Shown one piece after another: positions 1 through 12,850 of a stretch of 64,000 nt of DNA; the stretch's first letter is position 1; every line of letters starts with the position of its first letter. A program made the position numbers and the translations under genes. The DNA is from Emydura subglobosa (lineage: Eukaryota > Chordata > Testudines > Chelidae). The notes under the pieces were generated by a model that did no database searches, was not told the origin of the DNA, and saw only the letters and a list, made by a program, of their open reading frames with translations. The stretch spans positions 63,678,249 to 63,742,248 of the forward strand of contig ML679961.1 in NCBI GenBank assembly GCA_007922225.1, in the 5' to 3' direction.

Positions 1-639
1 AGTTACTGGCAGAAATATCCATTTTACTGTAGCTGCTCAGCTCTGAAATGCTAACTACTTGTTATTTTTCACTCTCGACTGCTTTTACCACTTTAAAACA
101 TTTTAAAAACTGGCATCTCTGAGCTACTGCAGGAAAGATGGGGACAGGACATCTCATGTTGTGGCTTACTCATGAAACTAATTTTCCCTAGCAATGATCT
201 TTTGAGACATGCATCATCACATTCCTAAAAGGTCTCTTTCTCCCTCACACATTGAGAAATGCACTCTCTGACACATACCCCTAACATCTCCATGCAGAAG
301 CAGAAGTGGACTGATGAGGTAAGGGACTCATCAACAGTCTAATTAGCCAGCTGATTACTAAAGAGCTGGGGAATTTGGTTCTGCAAGGCAGAGCTGGAGA
401 AGAGCAAATGCCAAGAAGCACTAGTAAAATATATGACAGGAGCGTGTCTACTTAGGCTCCTGCTCAATGGGTATATAATGTTTCATAAATGCTCAGTAGT
501 TAAAACACCCCTCAAAGACTTGCCCAAAATTTTTCCATGTCATACTGTCTCAGCAACAATTGCTTCTCCTACTCAACAGAATAGGTGAGCTTTAGAAAGC
601 AAGCAGTCACTGAGGTCTGAGGGGAAAAAAGAAAAAAAA

Positions 640-790
640 AATCAGGATTCTAGTCCCAAGCTCAGTGGAATGTGCATATGGACAACCAGTTGAAGGAGAA
701 ATTCAACGTTCTATTGTTAGCTTTGCCACAGACTTGCTGTATGGGGAGGGCAAGTCACTGAAAACATCCATGCCTCAGTTTCCCAGCACT
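640..790 (+). repeat. MIR-like SINE fragment
   Basis: A degraded match to the MIR conserved core: attctagtcccaagct, then gggcaagtcactgaaaac and gcctcagtttcccagc in the usual order on the plus strand. Confidence 0.5.
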
Positions 791-1539
791 TACATGGCTC
801 TTTTAAAACTACATTTATCAATGAAATTGAATGGAAGACACCAATACTAAGACTTGTGTTACTAGTGACAAAGGTAGCTCTGGTGCTGGTCAGCCAGCCA
901 GCCATGTTATCCAGACCCATGAGTTCCAACTAAAAGAGATGAGAGGCTACGAGGAATGGGAGGAAACTGGCCACATAGCGCAGGTCAGTCTGTGCTACCC
1001 AATTCTGGAGCCAAGATGACTCAAAGCATACCAACAGCTACCCAGAATATTCATATCTACAGAACTGCTTCTCTTGGAGTGTTTTTGCACCGCCTTGTAA
1101 AGTGCTTTTCTCCACAATCAGACACGTGTGCCTGTGTCCTAAGAGCAACATGCACCATCTTCTCTCTGACTTTGGCGCTAGGATTTCCTCACGAGCGGTT
1201 CCCCCAGCATTCCACCTGCAGCCCAACTCGGAAACCTCCAGATTCAACTGCAGACAGAACCTGGAGGGCCAGCTACAGAATCACTGTGCAGAGCTGGTAT
1301 TTACTTCGTAGCGTACGGCTTGCCCATGGACAGAGGGACTGAACGCTGATCTCTTGCCCGCTAGCATATTATCAACAATGCTGCACTATGCAGCCAACCC
1401 AGTTGAAATAGCATTTATTTTAAATTAAAAATTATATCTTATCTTGCCAGTGGCAGCTAACTCCCAGGCTCTGCCACAAGATAGGGGGCTAAAGGAGTAC
1501 AGCAGGTGCTGGTGGCTGGGCTGAAAAGCAGAAACAGCA

Positions 1540-1680
1540 CAGACTTGGAGCCAAGACTCCTCACTTGTTTCTAGCTCTGCCATTGACTCCCTGGCCTTCA
1601 GCAAGTGAGGGCCTCTGTGCCTCAGTTTTCCCATCTGTGAAATGGGAATAACATTTACTTATCTCAAAGAGAAGATTAAT
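1540..1680 (+). repeat. MIR-like SINE fragment
   Basis: The plus strand shows tctagctctgccattgactc, cttcagcaagtgagggcctc, gtgcctcagttttcccatct and gtgaaatgggaataacattt, the standard MIR core and 3' part. Confidence 0.7.
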
Positions 1681-1686
1681 TCATTG

Positions 1687-1775
1687 AGCCTGATTCTCAT
1701 TTACACTTAGGCCCCTTTACAGTGTTCTGGCAGAATTAAGGGGCCTTAAAGTGTAACGTGATGTAAATTACACAA
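1687..1775. repeat. Short foldback repeat
   Basis: Arms ttacacttaggccccttta (1701-1719) and aaggggccttaaagtgtaa (1738-1756) are near-perfect inverse copies. The flanks (tgattctca and gtgatgtaaatta) extend the family resemblance to other short foldbacks here. Confidence 0.5.
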
Positions 1776-2218
1776 ACATCAAGGCTCTTTTAGAATGTCA
1801 GAGCAGTGCAAAGGAGTCTTAGTTGAAGTGAGAAACAGATCCATTATGGTTGATAGAGCACTCAACTCCCGGAACAGCAGGTGCCTCTCTGTCCAGCTAT
1901 GACACTCGGAAGGAATAGACCAGAGAGGAGGAAAATTCCATCCCAGGAAGCAGTTTCAACACACATTGCTGAAGGTTTGCATCCCTTCTACCTTAAAAGA
2001 CAGAGAAGGATTTTAAATATCCAGGGTGTGTTTGCACCCAAGGGCTGGCAGACCTGGTAAAGCAGCATGGTGAACAGGCACTGGACACCACTCTACAAAG
2101 CAAGGATATGGTCGGGGAGCAGAAACAGCCCCTTCTGTTTTCACTAAGAGCACAATGCCAGCTGAGCAAATATCAGCTGTGGGCATAGTATAAATCTCTC
2201 CCCATCTCTTACTCATCA

Positions 2219-2238
2219 GCACCACCACCACCACCACT
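2219..2238. repeat. (CCA)n simple repeat
   Basis: About six uninterrupted ACC/CCA triplets. Confidence 0.8.
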
Positions 2239-2401
2239 CCAGCCTGTTTCAATTTTGGACTGTCAGCCTGGAAGAGCGTTCAGGGTTTATTTTATTTTTT
2301 AAGGTAAAAAAAAAAAAAAAACATTCCCTGCAGGTGTCCCCCCTGCACACATTCAACATTCAACTGTCCTTGCTTTGACTGTTAATCTTTCAGCAGACAA
2401 A

Positions 2402-2413
2402 GGGGGGGGGGGG
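2402..2413. repeat. G12 run
   Basis: Twelve consecutive G residues followed by tggcgc. Confidence 0.85.
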
Positions 2414-2529
2414 TGGCGCACGCAAGGGGTTACTGTATTATACAGGAAGCTGCAGAACTTTATCTGTTGATTTATGACATTCAAAGTGCCTTGTAGCAAG
2501 TGGCACATCAGACCTAAATTATTCAGCAA

Positions 2530-2548
2530 CACCCACCCACCCACCCAC
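2530..2548. repeat. (CCCA)n simple repeat
   Basis: About four to five copies of CCCA. Confidence 0.8.
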
Positions 2549-5500
2549 TGCCCTCTACTGATGTGGCAGAGCTGCACCGAGTTATACTGTAATATTAACC
2601 AATTACAAAACTACTCAAGATACTGCATAGCCTCTTAGATAGAAGACAGGGGTCAGCAGAAAGGGGCGAAGCATTATCTTGGGGATAAGGGTAGGCTTGC
2701 AGAAGGAAGTAGCTGCTCCTCAGCCCTCTTAAACTGCAAAGGAGTGGTGTGCTATTCTCCTGCCGGGCAGTACTCCTAACTAAGATTTGCAGTCGTAGAG
2801 CTCTGTTCTTGCACGTTTGAGAAGCTATTGCATGGCAGCCATCTATTCCTGCAAGCCTATCCTACCTACCTTCCAGACAGTCCTTAAACCCCTTCTGTTG
2901 ACCCATTCACCCAGGCAGGCAGTCACAGAGTCCTTGCAAAGCTTCTAAAACAGCAGCCAGACAAGTTATGGAGCTACAGGACAGCAGGAAAATAACCATA
3001 TTATATTTACACATGCAGTGTATCATGCTGGCAAAGAGGTAAATTACAGCAACTATTTTGCCTGGCCACATAATCTCATTACACGTAAAACCCTGATTAA
3101 ATTATAGCTCATTAGAACATTTTGGAAGTTTGTGTCATCCTGTTGACTTGATTGGATTAGCAGTTCATGGTAGATAGAGACGGAGATGCTCTCTTAGGTC
3201 CTAAACCACTGAAGTCCACTGCTCTGCAAATGCAGCCTAAAATCCCCAATAGCACAGGTAGACCTGAACTAAAACCCCTTAGCTCAAGTTCCCAAACTTT
3301 GTGGAGGTTTGGAGGAAAGCGTCACAACCAGTCTGGTTTTCATTTAGCACCTATTGTGGTTGTGTCTAAGCATTATCTCCATGATGGCCAAACCACAAGC
3401 CTGAATTTGAACGCCTCTGAACGGAGAAAACTTGGATCCAATTTCCAAATCCAGCTATGAACAATGCTTCAGGCCAGCTCCACTCAAAGGATGTGTCAGA
3501 CAGGAGATGGAAACAATTGGTCTTAGATGAGCTGTTGTTTTGGGAGGGAGCCAGGGGGTTACTCCATTCCCTTTTGTCTATGCAATTCCCCACCACCCAG
3601 TGTCAGCTTGTGGCATATACTTAATTCTTGATTGCTTCCTGTGTGACAACCGAACTCATTTCTTCACTCCCCATTGCTTTTGCTATTCTACTTTAGCTCC
3701 CTTTCCACAACTGAGGAATAAGCATTAGACAAATGCTACTTGACTGTAATGAGAAGTTGAAAGGCTGGTGGAAACACATACAATACTCTTGGGAGAACCC
3801 CCCCGTCCCGCTCCCACGCCATTTTTTGTTAGCAACCGGAACTATTGTTGAAGAAAGTCACCTGCCTCTGCTGGCTGCACTATGTAAGAACAACATTGTC
3901 CCCAACAGTACTGGGACTAGGGGGCATAGCTGTAGGGTGGTATGTAGGAGACCCTTTTAAACTGATCCAGGCTAATTTGCTTTAAACATGGTTTGACTAT
4001 CCACTGTGATGGCTACCTTTGGCATCTAGGGTGTGCGCGCACAGGTCTATTCACAGGCAAGGGTGTGTATGCATGAAGGGGGTGGAAGGGCAGACTAGTG
4101 TATATATGCCATGCAGGGTCTGTAGTGCATGTGCAGCACGCCGTAGACCTGCCTGTGTGCGTGCTTGTGCGTTGCTGCTAAGGAAATTCTCCCTGCAAGT
4201 TCACATAACCCTTTCAATAGGGAACTGCCTTTGTAAAACCAAATTCAGTTATCTCCAACCCCCCCTTGTTGCTGTGGGCCAAGCAGATTCCTGGTGTAAT
4301 ACTCTGGCCCCAGCAGAAGTTCTACAAGAGAAGAATTTGACCCTCTTGTTTTTTGTTTGAATCCTAAATGGAAATCTGTGGGGGCTTAGCAAAAAGCTTG
4401 CTCCAATTCCTGCCCCTCTTCTGCCCATCCCCCTCCAGCCCATTTTTCTTAACAGGCAGCTGTGGGGGTAGTAGTTATGACTGTGCCTAGAGTAATTTGT
4501 TTTCTTTCTTTGGGGGGTAGAGGAGACAGAATTCTTTGGGAATGATTTATCACTAGCAGGGAGCTTCATTTATTTGCCTAGCTGCATATGATTTAGCACC
4601 TATGGTTGCAAACTGATTAGACGACTAGGTTATTTTTCCCACTTGTATACTTTGCACCTTTTCACAGAGTGGATTAACTGCTCCCTAATGGCACATTATT
4701 TATTACTTCGTTTGCTGACTAACTGGCTGGAAAAGGTCCTGGCTCTAGCCATTTCCAGTATCCCTCCACCCCAACTCTCCTCTCAAACACTTCAGGGCTG
4801 CTGAAGGATCACACTTGCTAGTGATATATCACTTAAATTCTAACTTTAAATAGCATCTAGGTAAGAGACTCAGGGATTGAGGCTGGCAGCAGCCAAGAAA
4901 GGAAGCAGCGACTGGACTGCAGTTGTAATGAGAGAGAGGAGTACATACAGCCAGAAGAGCAGCTGCCTACTCATGCACACATATCTACACAAACACATAA
5001 TATTAGTGAAGGATCATCACTAGGATTGCTTCTTATCTGCTTCCAAGGCAGGAATTCTCCAGGAAACATCATGGATTAATCATGAAAATTAAACAGCATT
5101 GCTAAAAATCAAGGACTTTTTTTTTTTTTTTAAAAATTTAATTTTATTTAAATTAAATACAGATTTATTTTGTAAAAATAAAACCATTTAAAAATAAATT
5201 TGAAACAGACAGCCTATGCTTAGGCCAAGATGGACTATAATAATCTAGTAAAATTAAATTAAATACAAAAATATAATATTAAGCTGTATGTGTTTGCTGC
5301 CACATTTTAAACAAGTCAGACCACTGAACTGATGGAAGTCACTGGCTAAGCGCCTACACCAGAGTTTGCTGAAGTGCTAAACCACTTTTTTAAGTAGTAG
5401 CCTCTGTTGCAGGTGCAGAGAGAATATTTTCTTTATTTAAATTTATTCAACTAGTTTAGTTCAGGACTGGTTCATTCAAAGTTAAAAAAGCAGTTTGAAA

Positions 5501-5675
5501 TTGAAACAGCAGGAAACTTTGTTTTCCTCTTCCACTCCATGAATAAAAACAAGGCATGAGAGGATGACATCTACTAGTTCGAGGAATGTCATGGTGACCA
5601 GAACAATCGGTTCATTTCACTAGCTACTGATAATACTTCCTTTGTTTAATAAATCAGTTATAAACATAAAGATTA

Positions 5676-6112
5676 AAAAGACTGGGACTGTTCAACTTGG
5701 AAAAGAGGTAAGTAGGGATAAGATAGAGGTCTATAAAATCACGAATTGTGCAGAGAAAACGAATAAGGAAGTGTTATTAACCCCTTCATGTAACACAAGA
5801 ACCAGGGCTTCAACCAATGAAATTAATAAGCATCAGGTTTAAAACAAACATAAGGGAGTGCTTCTTCACACAACGTACAGTCCGCCTGTGGAATTCATTG
5901 CAAAGGGGAAGTTGTGAAGGCCCAAAGTATAACTGGGTTAAAAAAAAGTGGATACGTTACTGAAGGATAGGTCCATCACTGGTTATTAGCCAAGATGAAC
6001 AGGGATGTAGCCCCATGTTCTGGCTGTCCCTAGGCCTCTGACTGCCAGAAGCTGGGAGTGGATCTCTTGATAATTGCCCTGGTCTGACCCAGTATGGCCA
6101 TTCTTATGTTCT
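5676..6112 (+). mobile_element. CR1-like LINE 3' end
   Basis: The plus strand starts with the conserved C-terminal ORF2 context (ggactgttcaacttggaaaa, later gggagtgcttcttcacacaa and cgcctgtggaattcattgc). It ends with the turtle-type tail ctgggagtggatctcttgat and gacccagtatggccattctt atgttctta. The coding part is decayed by stops. Confidence 0.8.
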
Positions 6113-8289
6113 TAAAACATGTTTTGATAAGAAACAAAAAGTTTCTGTATCCAGCACATTTAAGGTAATTCTATCCAACTAATAAAAAAAATGAAAATGC
6201 TCTTTTTGTACAATTGAATTCCTATTTCCATTCAAATGCAGCTTGAAGCAAATCACAAGTAGAAAGTTAACCTAGTAAATAAAAAATGCATCATTCAACA
6301 TTTTCTAATATAATAAAAATGTAAAAATTTAAAAAGTCTGAATAAATGTGTTTAACTATATATCTGTATACTTATTGAAGCAATTATAGTGTATTCTCCT
6401 GGTTAAGAAGCAGCAGCAGCTTTACAACTGTTGGTAACCATAAAAGCACATTGCTTTACAATTAAATACAGCCTTTACAACTATTTAGTGTAGAGGCAGT
6501 ATTTAGTTGTAAAGCAACATGTTTGAATGGTTACCAATCAGAAGGAAAAATATATCAATATTTTTTAGGAAAATAACTAAAAAGTATATATGCAAAACAC
6601 AAATCAATCATTTAAATCATGATTAAAATCAGTGATTTTAGATCAATCCATCCCTTAACTGAGTGACTTGACATTGGTGAGCTTTTATACCAATGAAGGT
6701 TTCACATCAGTGATGGTTGCTTAGGACAGGTTGCTGACTTGACACCTAACAAAAGCCAAATGGAAAGTGTTGGGTATAGAAGAAAAAAAAATAGGGCAAA
6801 TGACTACACTTGGAAGGCACCAGGGGGGTGATGATGTGACTTTAGTGTTGTAGTTCAACACTTCTGACATATCAGGCAAATACTGCATAGGGAGGCATGG
6901 ATCCAAGATATGGGACTGCAGCCAGGAGGCCCATTTGATGGGTGCACAATAGTTATGTCCACAAGCTTTCTGGCCATCTGTTCCCTCCTATCAATCAGAC
7001 CTCTTTCCTGGTGTGAGAGCTGAGTTTCATTCTCTCTCTCTCTCGTTGGCACCCACAGGGACCAGTCATGTTTGAACAGTCTCATATACATGCCAAGAAG
7101 AGACGGAGGCTTAGAAACGTAAGACAAAAAAGGCTGGGCCCCAGGTGAGCAGATCTCCAATATTTACATGGATTCTCCTGGTTCTGACTGTTTTTGTTTC
7201 ACTAAAACTAGCTTTGTGCCTAGTTAAATTGTCCCCATCTCCTGCTGCTGCCCTCTCTCGTTTATGTGATGTCCATCTATGCTTGTGCTGGGCTCGAATG
7301 TGTCATCTCCCTCTTTTTCAGATGGCAAGCCATTGACTTGTGCCACCTACCAGCTAAAGACAGCGTGTGGGATGCCTTATAATCCATTGTATGGTGATGT
7401 GGTAAATTCAGTGCGACTGGCAGAGAAGGGTAACATGTTTGGGACAAACTGCCACAGCCAGTCTAACAGCAGGAAGGAGAGGGAGGGAAAGTCATGGTGG
7501 CAGCCAAAGCTGGGCCCAACAGAGGGAGCTGGACTCAGAGGTCCTTTAAGTCAGTGGGATGGGGAGAAGGGGAAGTTCCATGAATCATGTGGGAGCAGTC
7601 TGTTTGTTGGGGAATGATAAAAAAGCAGATGATAAAACCAGGTTATACCCTCCCCCGGCTGCCCCCAGCCACAGGTGTCTGTCGTGCTTTTCAAAAAAAT
7701 CTCCTCACCTTCACTGAAGTTCACCAAATACCACTAGGAACTGTGTGGGGTATGCCCATCTGCTCCTACCAGGTGCTCATTGCAACCTTCAAATTCCCAG
7801 CCACAAGGACATGAAGGAATTTTCTTCTGACTCCAAATGATAATTAGTTCAACCCACAAACCTGAATGGGGTTCATGGGTTCAGTGCTTCCCCCATCCTT
7901 AACAGAACATAGAGCTCCTGGGTTAGAGTCCAAGCCCATCACTTTCCTGCGGGTTGGTTTTATTGGGAACAAAACATTCAAATGCTCAGTCTAAACTTTC
8001 TCCCTAACGTTCCTAGTATTTCCTCCAGAACCTCCTCTGTCCCACCCCTTTTTTATGCTGACTGGACCCACCCGCCACTAAAGCTCAGCGGTAACCATCC
8101 TAATTCTTAATGCAGAGCTATAGCATCTGAGCCCCAGGTGACTCAAGAGAAGAGTCCTGTGTTTGTATACAGGGACTTAGTTTGCCATCCTGTTACAGTG
8201 AACAAGAATAACCCTGGTTAAGCAAGTACACCATGAGTGTGTCTGTCTCTCTCTCTTGAGAATTCTCACTGTCCTGTGTCCTCATGCAG

Positions 8290-8586
8290 AAGTTGGGAGG
8301 TGTAATTCCCAGCTCGGGTAGATGTAAGCATGCTAACTCTGATTGAGCTAGCACCTAAAAATAGCAGTGTGGATGATATAGTATTGGTGGTGGCTCAGGC
8401 TAACTGCTTGAGTATGTACCCAGAGGCCAGGCGGGGCTGTACGTGAGTGGCTAGCCCAAGCTGCCACCCACGCCACTCGGGTCACATTGACTTTTTTGGG
8501 GGCATTAGCTTCAATGTAACTAGTGCATACATGACTACCCAAGCTGGGAATGGCACCTCCCCACTGCTGTGTAGACATACCCTCGG
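8290..8586. mobile_element. Foldback MITE
   Basis: The left arm ggaggtgtaattcccagctc, gggtagatg, gcatgctaac pairs with the right arm tgcatacatgactacccaag, ctgggaatggcacctcccc. The outer right end is ctgctgtgtagacataccct, a hAT-like MITE end common in turtles. It shares the cccagctc motif with 10925-11173. Confidence 0.6.
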
Positions 8587-9663
8587 CTGTAACAAGTAAG
8601 ATGCACACAGCCTAACAAAAGGCATAAATGAAAGCCAGAGGGGGAAAGGCTTTGCTCACAGAAGCTACAATGTGTGTATGGGGGTGGGATAAGGGAAACT
8701 GAATCCTCACCCCCAAAGACTAGCAGACATGGCTCCCTGTTCCCTCCCTTAAGCAGGTTCTGGTCATTTGGAGCTGAACTTTGTAAAGCAACCCAATCTT
8801 TGGCAATTCCATCTCACCATGAAGATCTGTGGAGACCAACTGGGGACATCTCCATGTTACACATTGGGGTGTACTATCCCCTGTGGTGTATCTACTGCTG
8901 TTGCGCTCTTGCACAACAGACACCCAGCTTTCACAACAGACACCTCATGCCTCCACACAAGATACCTTAAGGATCAGGCTCAGAGTAACTTTAGTTTTAA
9001 AAACTAACACATGAATAATACTATTCTAGTTTCTGCACACTTATTTTTCAGAGTTCATTTACAGCTTTACTCTGTGGTGTGCCGGAACAGCTTCAAAAAG
9101 CAGAAAGTTTTTATCAGTGGAAAGCTGTAGTAAAGAATGCCCGGATGGCATCTGGGTGCCAGAGCAGAACAGAAAAACCCACATGGACCTGGGAACCCAT
9201 TCAAGGAGCAGGATTTAGAAACAAACAGCAATATTCAAAACACACACACCTGTCTTCAGCAGCTAACCTTAATATATTACTCATTCTTCCTTTCACGTAA
9301 CGTCATGTTCAAAACCCTGGTGACTGCAGAGTATTGACTTGAGACTACTACTGCTGGTTTTCCTAGAGCTGTTTATTTTTCCATGCATGAGCTCATTACA
9401 TCACCCCTGTGGTTTTCTTAAAGGTTGTCAGGGTAGCTTGGCTACATGGTTAGAATCTCGCTAGCCAAAATCAAATCACTTACTAGCATGAATGGATTTG
9501 GAGAAGGCTCAGCTTCAGAAGCGAAGGAGCAGCCATGAATTTCTCAGTGGAGATGGGCACTCCCAAAAGGGCAACCACTGGATTTATTTTCAAGAAAATA
9601 AAATGAGTTTTCAGGCATTGCCCCAGAACAAGATTTGTAAAGAACAGCAACAGCATCTACTAT

Positions 9664-9785
9664 AATAGTGGTTTCCAACCTTTTTTCCCCATTTGTGAAC
9701 TGCTAAATTTCAAATGCAGATGCAGACCCCTTAAATCTTAGTCTGCGGACCCCCTCTGCAGACCACAGGTTGAAAGCCACTGCCC
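9664..9785. mobile_element. Short foldback MITE
   Basis: The ends are inverse: agtggtttccaacctttttt and gacc-acaggttgaaagccact. The interior has gcagaccccttaaatc and gcggaccccctctgcagacc. The arms and size fit the small hAT-type MITEs with a ‘cagtggttcccaac’ end. Confidence 0.6.
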
Positions 9786-9944
9786 TATACCATTTCAGGG
9801 ATTATATAAAGCTGGAGGGAGGAGGGAAAGCAACGTAAGAAGAGCTGCCCCCATCTATATTTTAAAATCACAGCAAACCATTTAAAAGGGCATTCTACAC
9901 ATTTTGCTGGATTGGAAGTAACAGAAAGAAGTGGCATCCAATGG

Positions 9945-10165
9945 TGAGGCAGTGGGATCTGGTAGAGTGAATTTGGAGCTAGGAGACAGTAGTCCCAAAT
10001 TCTAATCCTGATTCTGCCACTGACTCCTTATTTTATTTGTTGCCATGCACTCATCTTTTTGCACCTAGGCTTCTACTTTTGTAAAAGTGGGGTAACTGGG
10101 CAGCCGGGAGGATTAGCTAGTTGTTACTGTAAAGTGCTAAAAATTATACAAAAGTGTTATAAATA
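9945..10165 (+). repeat. MIR-like SINE
   Basis: The plus strand has ggagacagtagtcccaaat, ctgattctgccactgactcc, a degraded middle, ttttgtaaaagtggggtaac and ttactgtaaagtgctaaaaa, the order of a full MIR core and 3' end. Confidence 0.6.
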
Positions 10166-10489
10166 TGCAATAGACGAGGAAGCTGAGGGAAGCACAAAGA
10201 AGGTGGCTGTCAGCTACTCAGTTAACAGAAGCAGAACAAGACTTAAGGCCAGATTGCTGCATCTGGAGATTCGTTAACCAAGTCAGAAGATGGGAAGGTG
10301 CTAATGAAGGTGGTTTTGCTTGGAATGTGTTTGTGATGGGGAAGCATTAGCTGAATTTCCATTGCTTTTTGAGTTCCTAGCTTCACAGTTCATCGTCCAG
10401 CCCGTTCCTTTCACTTTTATTTTTTATTCATGCGACATCATAATCATTAACTGATGGGAGTTATTGAGGATTGTAACTTGCTTTCTTTT

Positions 10490-10592
10490 TAACAGCTTCC
10501 TCTGAAGCATCTGACATTGGCCAGTCAGAGAAAGGACACCAGATTATATAGACCACTTATCGGATTGGATATGGCAACTCCTATGTTCCTAC
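10490..10592 (+). mobile_element. CR1-like LINE 3' tail fragment
   Basis: The order gcttcctctgaagcatctga, cattggcca, a degraded gaccac-tggatatggcaa and cctatgttc follows the same tail family as 5676-6112 on the plus strand. It is about 100 nt only. Confidence 0.65.
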
Positions 10593-10828
10593 CATGATGA
10601 ATGTGGGCACAATGCCACCTTCCTGGGACATCCAATGCCAAGGCAGACTGGATGGACTCACTCTCACACTCACAGAGAGAAAGTGGTATTTGCTTGAGCC
10701 CTGCTCACTGCTGAACATGTGGCTAAATGATTATAGGGGATATGAGAACTAGGTAAAGACATTTGAAGAATATGAACACGAAGGAATGAAAGGCTGATTT
10801 AAATTGGTACAAGGAGGAGGAGAATCTG

Positions 10829-11340
10829 GAGTAATCAGAAGAAACAGAGACATGAAATTTAGGCTAGACATCAGGAAAAACACATTGAGGGTGAGTTCTG
10901 TTAGAAGTTACCATCTACCCTGAAAGCCATGGTGTGATTCCCAGCTCATGTAAAAATAGTAGGGCAGACACAGTAGCAAGGCAGTAGCAGCAGCACAGGC
11001 TAGCTGCCCTGAATAGAAACCTACCTGAACCTGGTGGGTACATACTTTGGGCAGCAGCAGCATGGGCTAGCCACCCCAGCAACCTTGGTTACACTACCAT
11101 TTTTAGTGTAGTAGCTCAGAGAAGAGGTAGTCCAAGCACATATACATGAACTGGGAACCACACTGATAGCTCGTAGCATAGATGTAGCCAGAAAACGGAA
11201 CAGTCTCCCACAGGAAGTGGTGGAAGCTTTATTGCTGGAAAATTACATACTGTAGAGAAGAAACATTCACGTGACTGGGGGGCAAGGATTAGATGACCTA
11301 GTTGACCTTTTCCACCTCTAATGTCAAGGACTCTATTAAA
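10829..11340 (+). mobile_element. CR1 LINE 3' end, interrupted by a MITE
   Basis: The plus strand shows ttaggctagacatcaggaaa at the left and ggaacagtctcccacaggaa, gtggtggaagc, gatgacctagttgacctttt and ccacctctaatgtc at the right. These are adjacent pieces of the CR1 3' end (LDIRK... and ...NSLPQEVVEA-like coding, then the tail). They are separated by a ~250-nt foldback element at 10925-11173. Confidence 0.8.
10925..11173. mobile_element. Foldback MITE inserted in CR1
   Basis: The ends are inverted copies: ggtgtgattcccagctcatg on the left and the inverse of catgaactgggaaccacact on the right. The interior contains GCAGCAGCA-rich blocks and a paired aaaatagta/ccatttttagtgtag. The same family occurs at 8290-8586. 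It has no coding capacity. Confidence 0.65.
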
Positions 11341-12754
11341 ATGCAGCAAGAGAATAGTAAATTCCAACGTCTGCTTAACTTTGGGAGCTCAGAGAGGCAA
11401 TACAGCCAAGCAAGTGCAGAAAGCAAAGCAAACCCCCTGGCAGCAAAACTTCCCTTAAACTATTACAAAAATACAAAGAAAACAAAAACATCCTGTCCAA
11501 TAAGATCGAAAACTGCTGAAGGCTAAAATTATCAAAAGCATCCACTAATTTGGGATGCCCAATTTAAGACAGATAGGTATCTCATTCCAGGCATGCAAAA
11601 TATGTAAGCACTTAACATTTGTGATCACATTTTCAAAAGTGTTCCTTATTACCACTACTTAGCTCATATATAGTGCTTTCCTCCCATAGCTTCCAAGTAC
11701 ACGTCTCTGTCCTTTAACACACGTGACAAAGATCCATAATGAAAAACACCATTAAAAAGCAGGCAGGAAAAAGGAAGGGACCTGAGGGTTGTGTGCTAAA
11801 TGTGTCAGCTGTTCCATAACCATTGTCATGATCCAGCATTTCCCAAGGTCAGTAATTCATAGTAACAAACATATATGACTGCAGGTTTGTGTGGCACAGT
11901 GCGAAAAATTGAGTCTAGAATTAGCAACTTCCCCCTTACATCCATCACAAGGTATTGGCAAGTACATCAACAATGTTCAATGAGATTATTGAACAGCTCA
12001 TTTTACCTTGTTGTGGTAGTTGTCTTTTTTGTACTCACTTGAAATTCTCCAGCGGAGAGCTTATTTTTGAGTTAGTAACGTGTGCCCATTACAATCTCTG
12101 GGTTCATTTACACTCAAGCAAAAAACAAAAACAAACAAAAAAAAAAAACCACACCCACCAATTAAGAACAAAATGAACAAGAGTAAACTCATAAAAGGAC
12201 CTTCTTCTCAAGCAACACTCCCCTCTTACATATGCAACTCCTTACATAAGGCAGTTTCCCAAGGGAAGGCCAAACTTGATCAGGCCAAGTAAGAATGGTA
12301 AGCAAATCCTAGAGTCAAAGTCCCCTTCTTCCCTACTACGTATACCCATTTTCCAGCCCTCAAATTCAGATCTGGGAACTGGAAGCAAGTGTGTCTTATT
12401 TGATCTCAGCCGCCATGTGTGTTGCATAAGGAGTCAGGTGGTTATTAAAATAGCCAGGACCAAAACCATAAAGGCTTTACACAAAGCAAAACTACCACTT
12501 TGGATTGCACTAGGAATAAATTGGTAACCAGTGAAACCCATGGAGCATAGGTGTAGTTTGCTCTGCATTTGAAACACCACTAAGCCAGCTGGCCAACACT
12601 TCTACCCCAACTGATGTTTCTGGGTGGCTTCTAGAATAGCCATAAAATCATGCTCCAGTAATCCAATCTGGAGGTCATGGTGACATTTGAAAAAGTCAGG
12701 ATTCTAGTTCTAGCTTAGTTTACCCACATGAGCTAATTAAGCCTACTTCATTTC

Positions 12755-12850
12755 CGCAATGTAGCTCTCTCTCAACTTCAATTTATAATTGGGAACAGGC
12801 ACAGAGAAGTTAAGTGAATAGTTCAGGATCACACAGTGTCTTAGGCTAAA
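12755..12850 (-). repeat. MIR-like SINE fragment
   Basis: The inverse MIR core is visible as ggcacagagaagttaagtga and ggatcacacagtgtcttagg, directly beside the CR1 tail at 12848. Confidence 0.55.
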
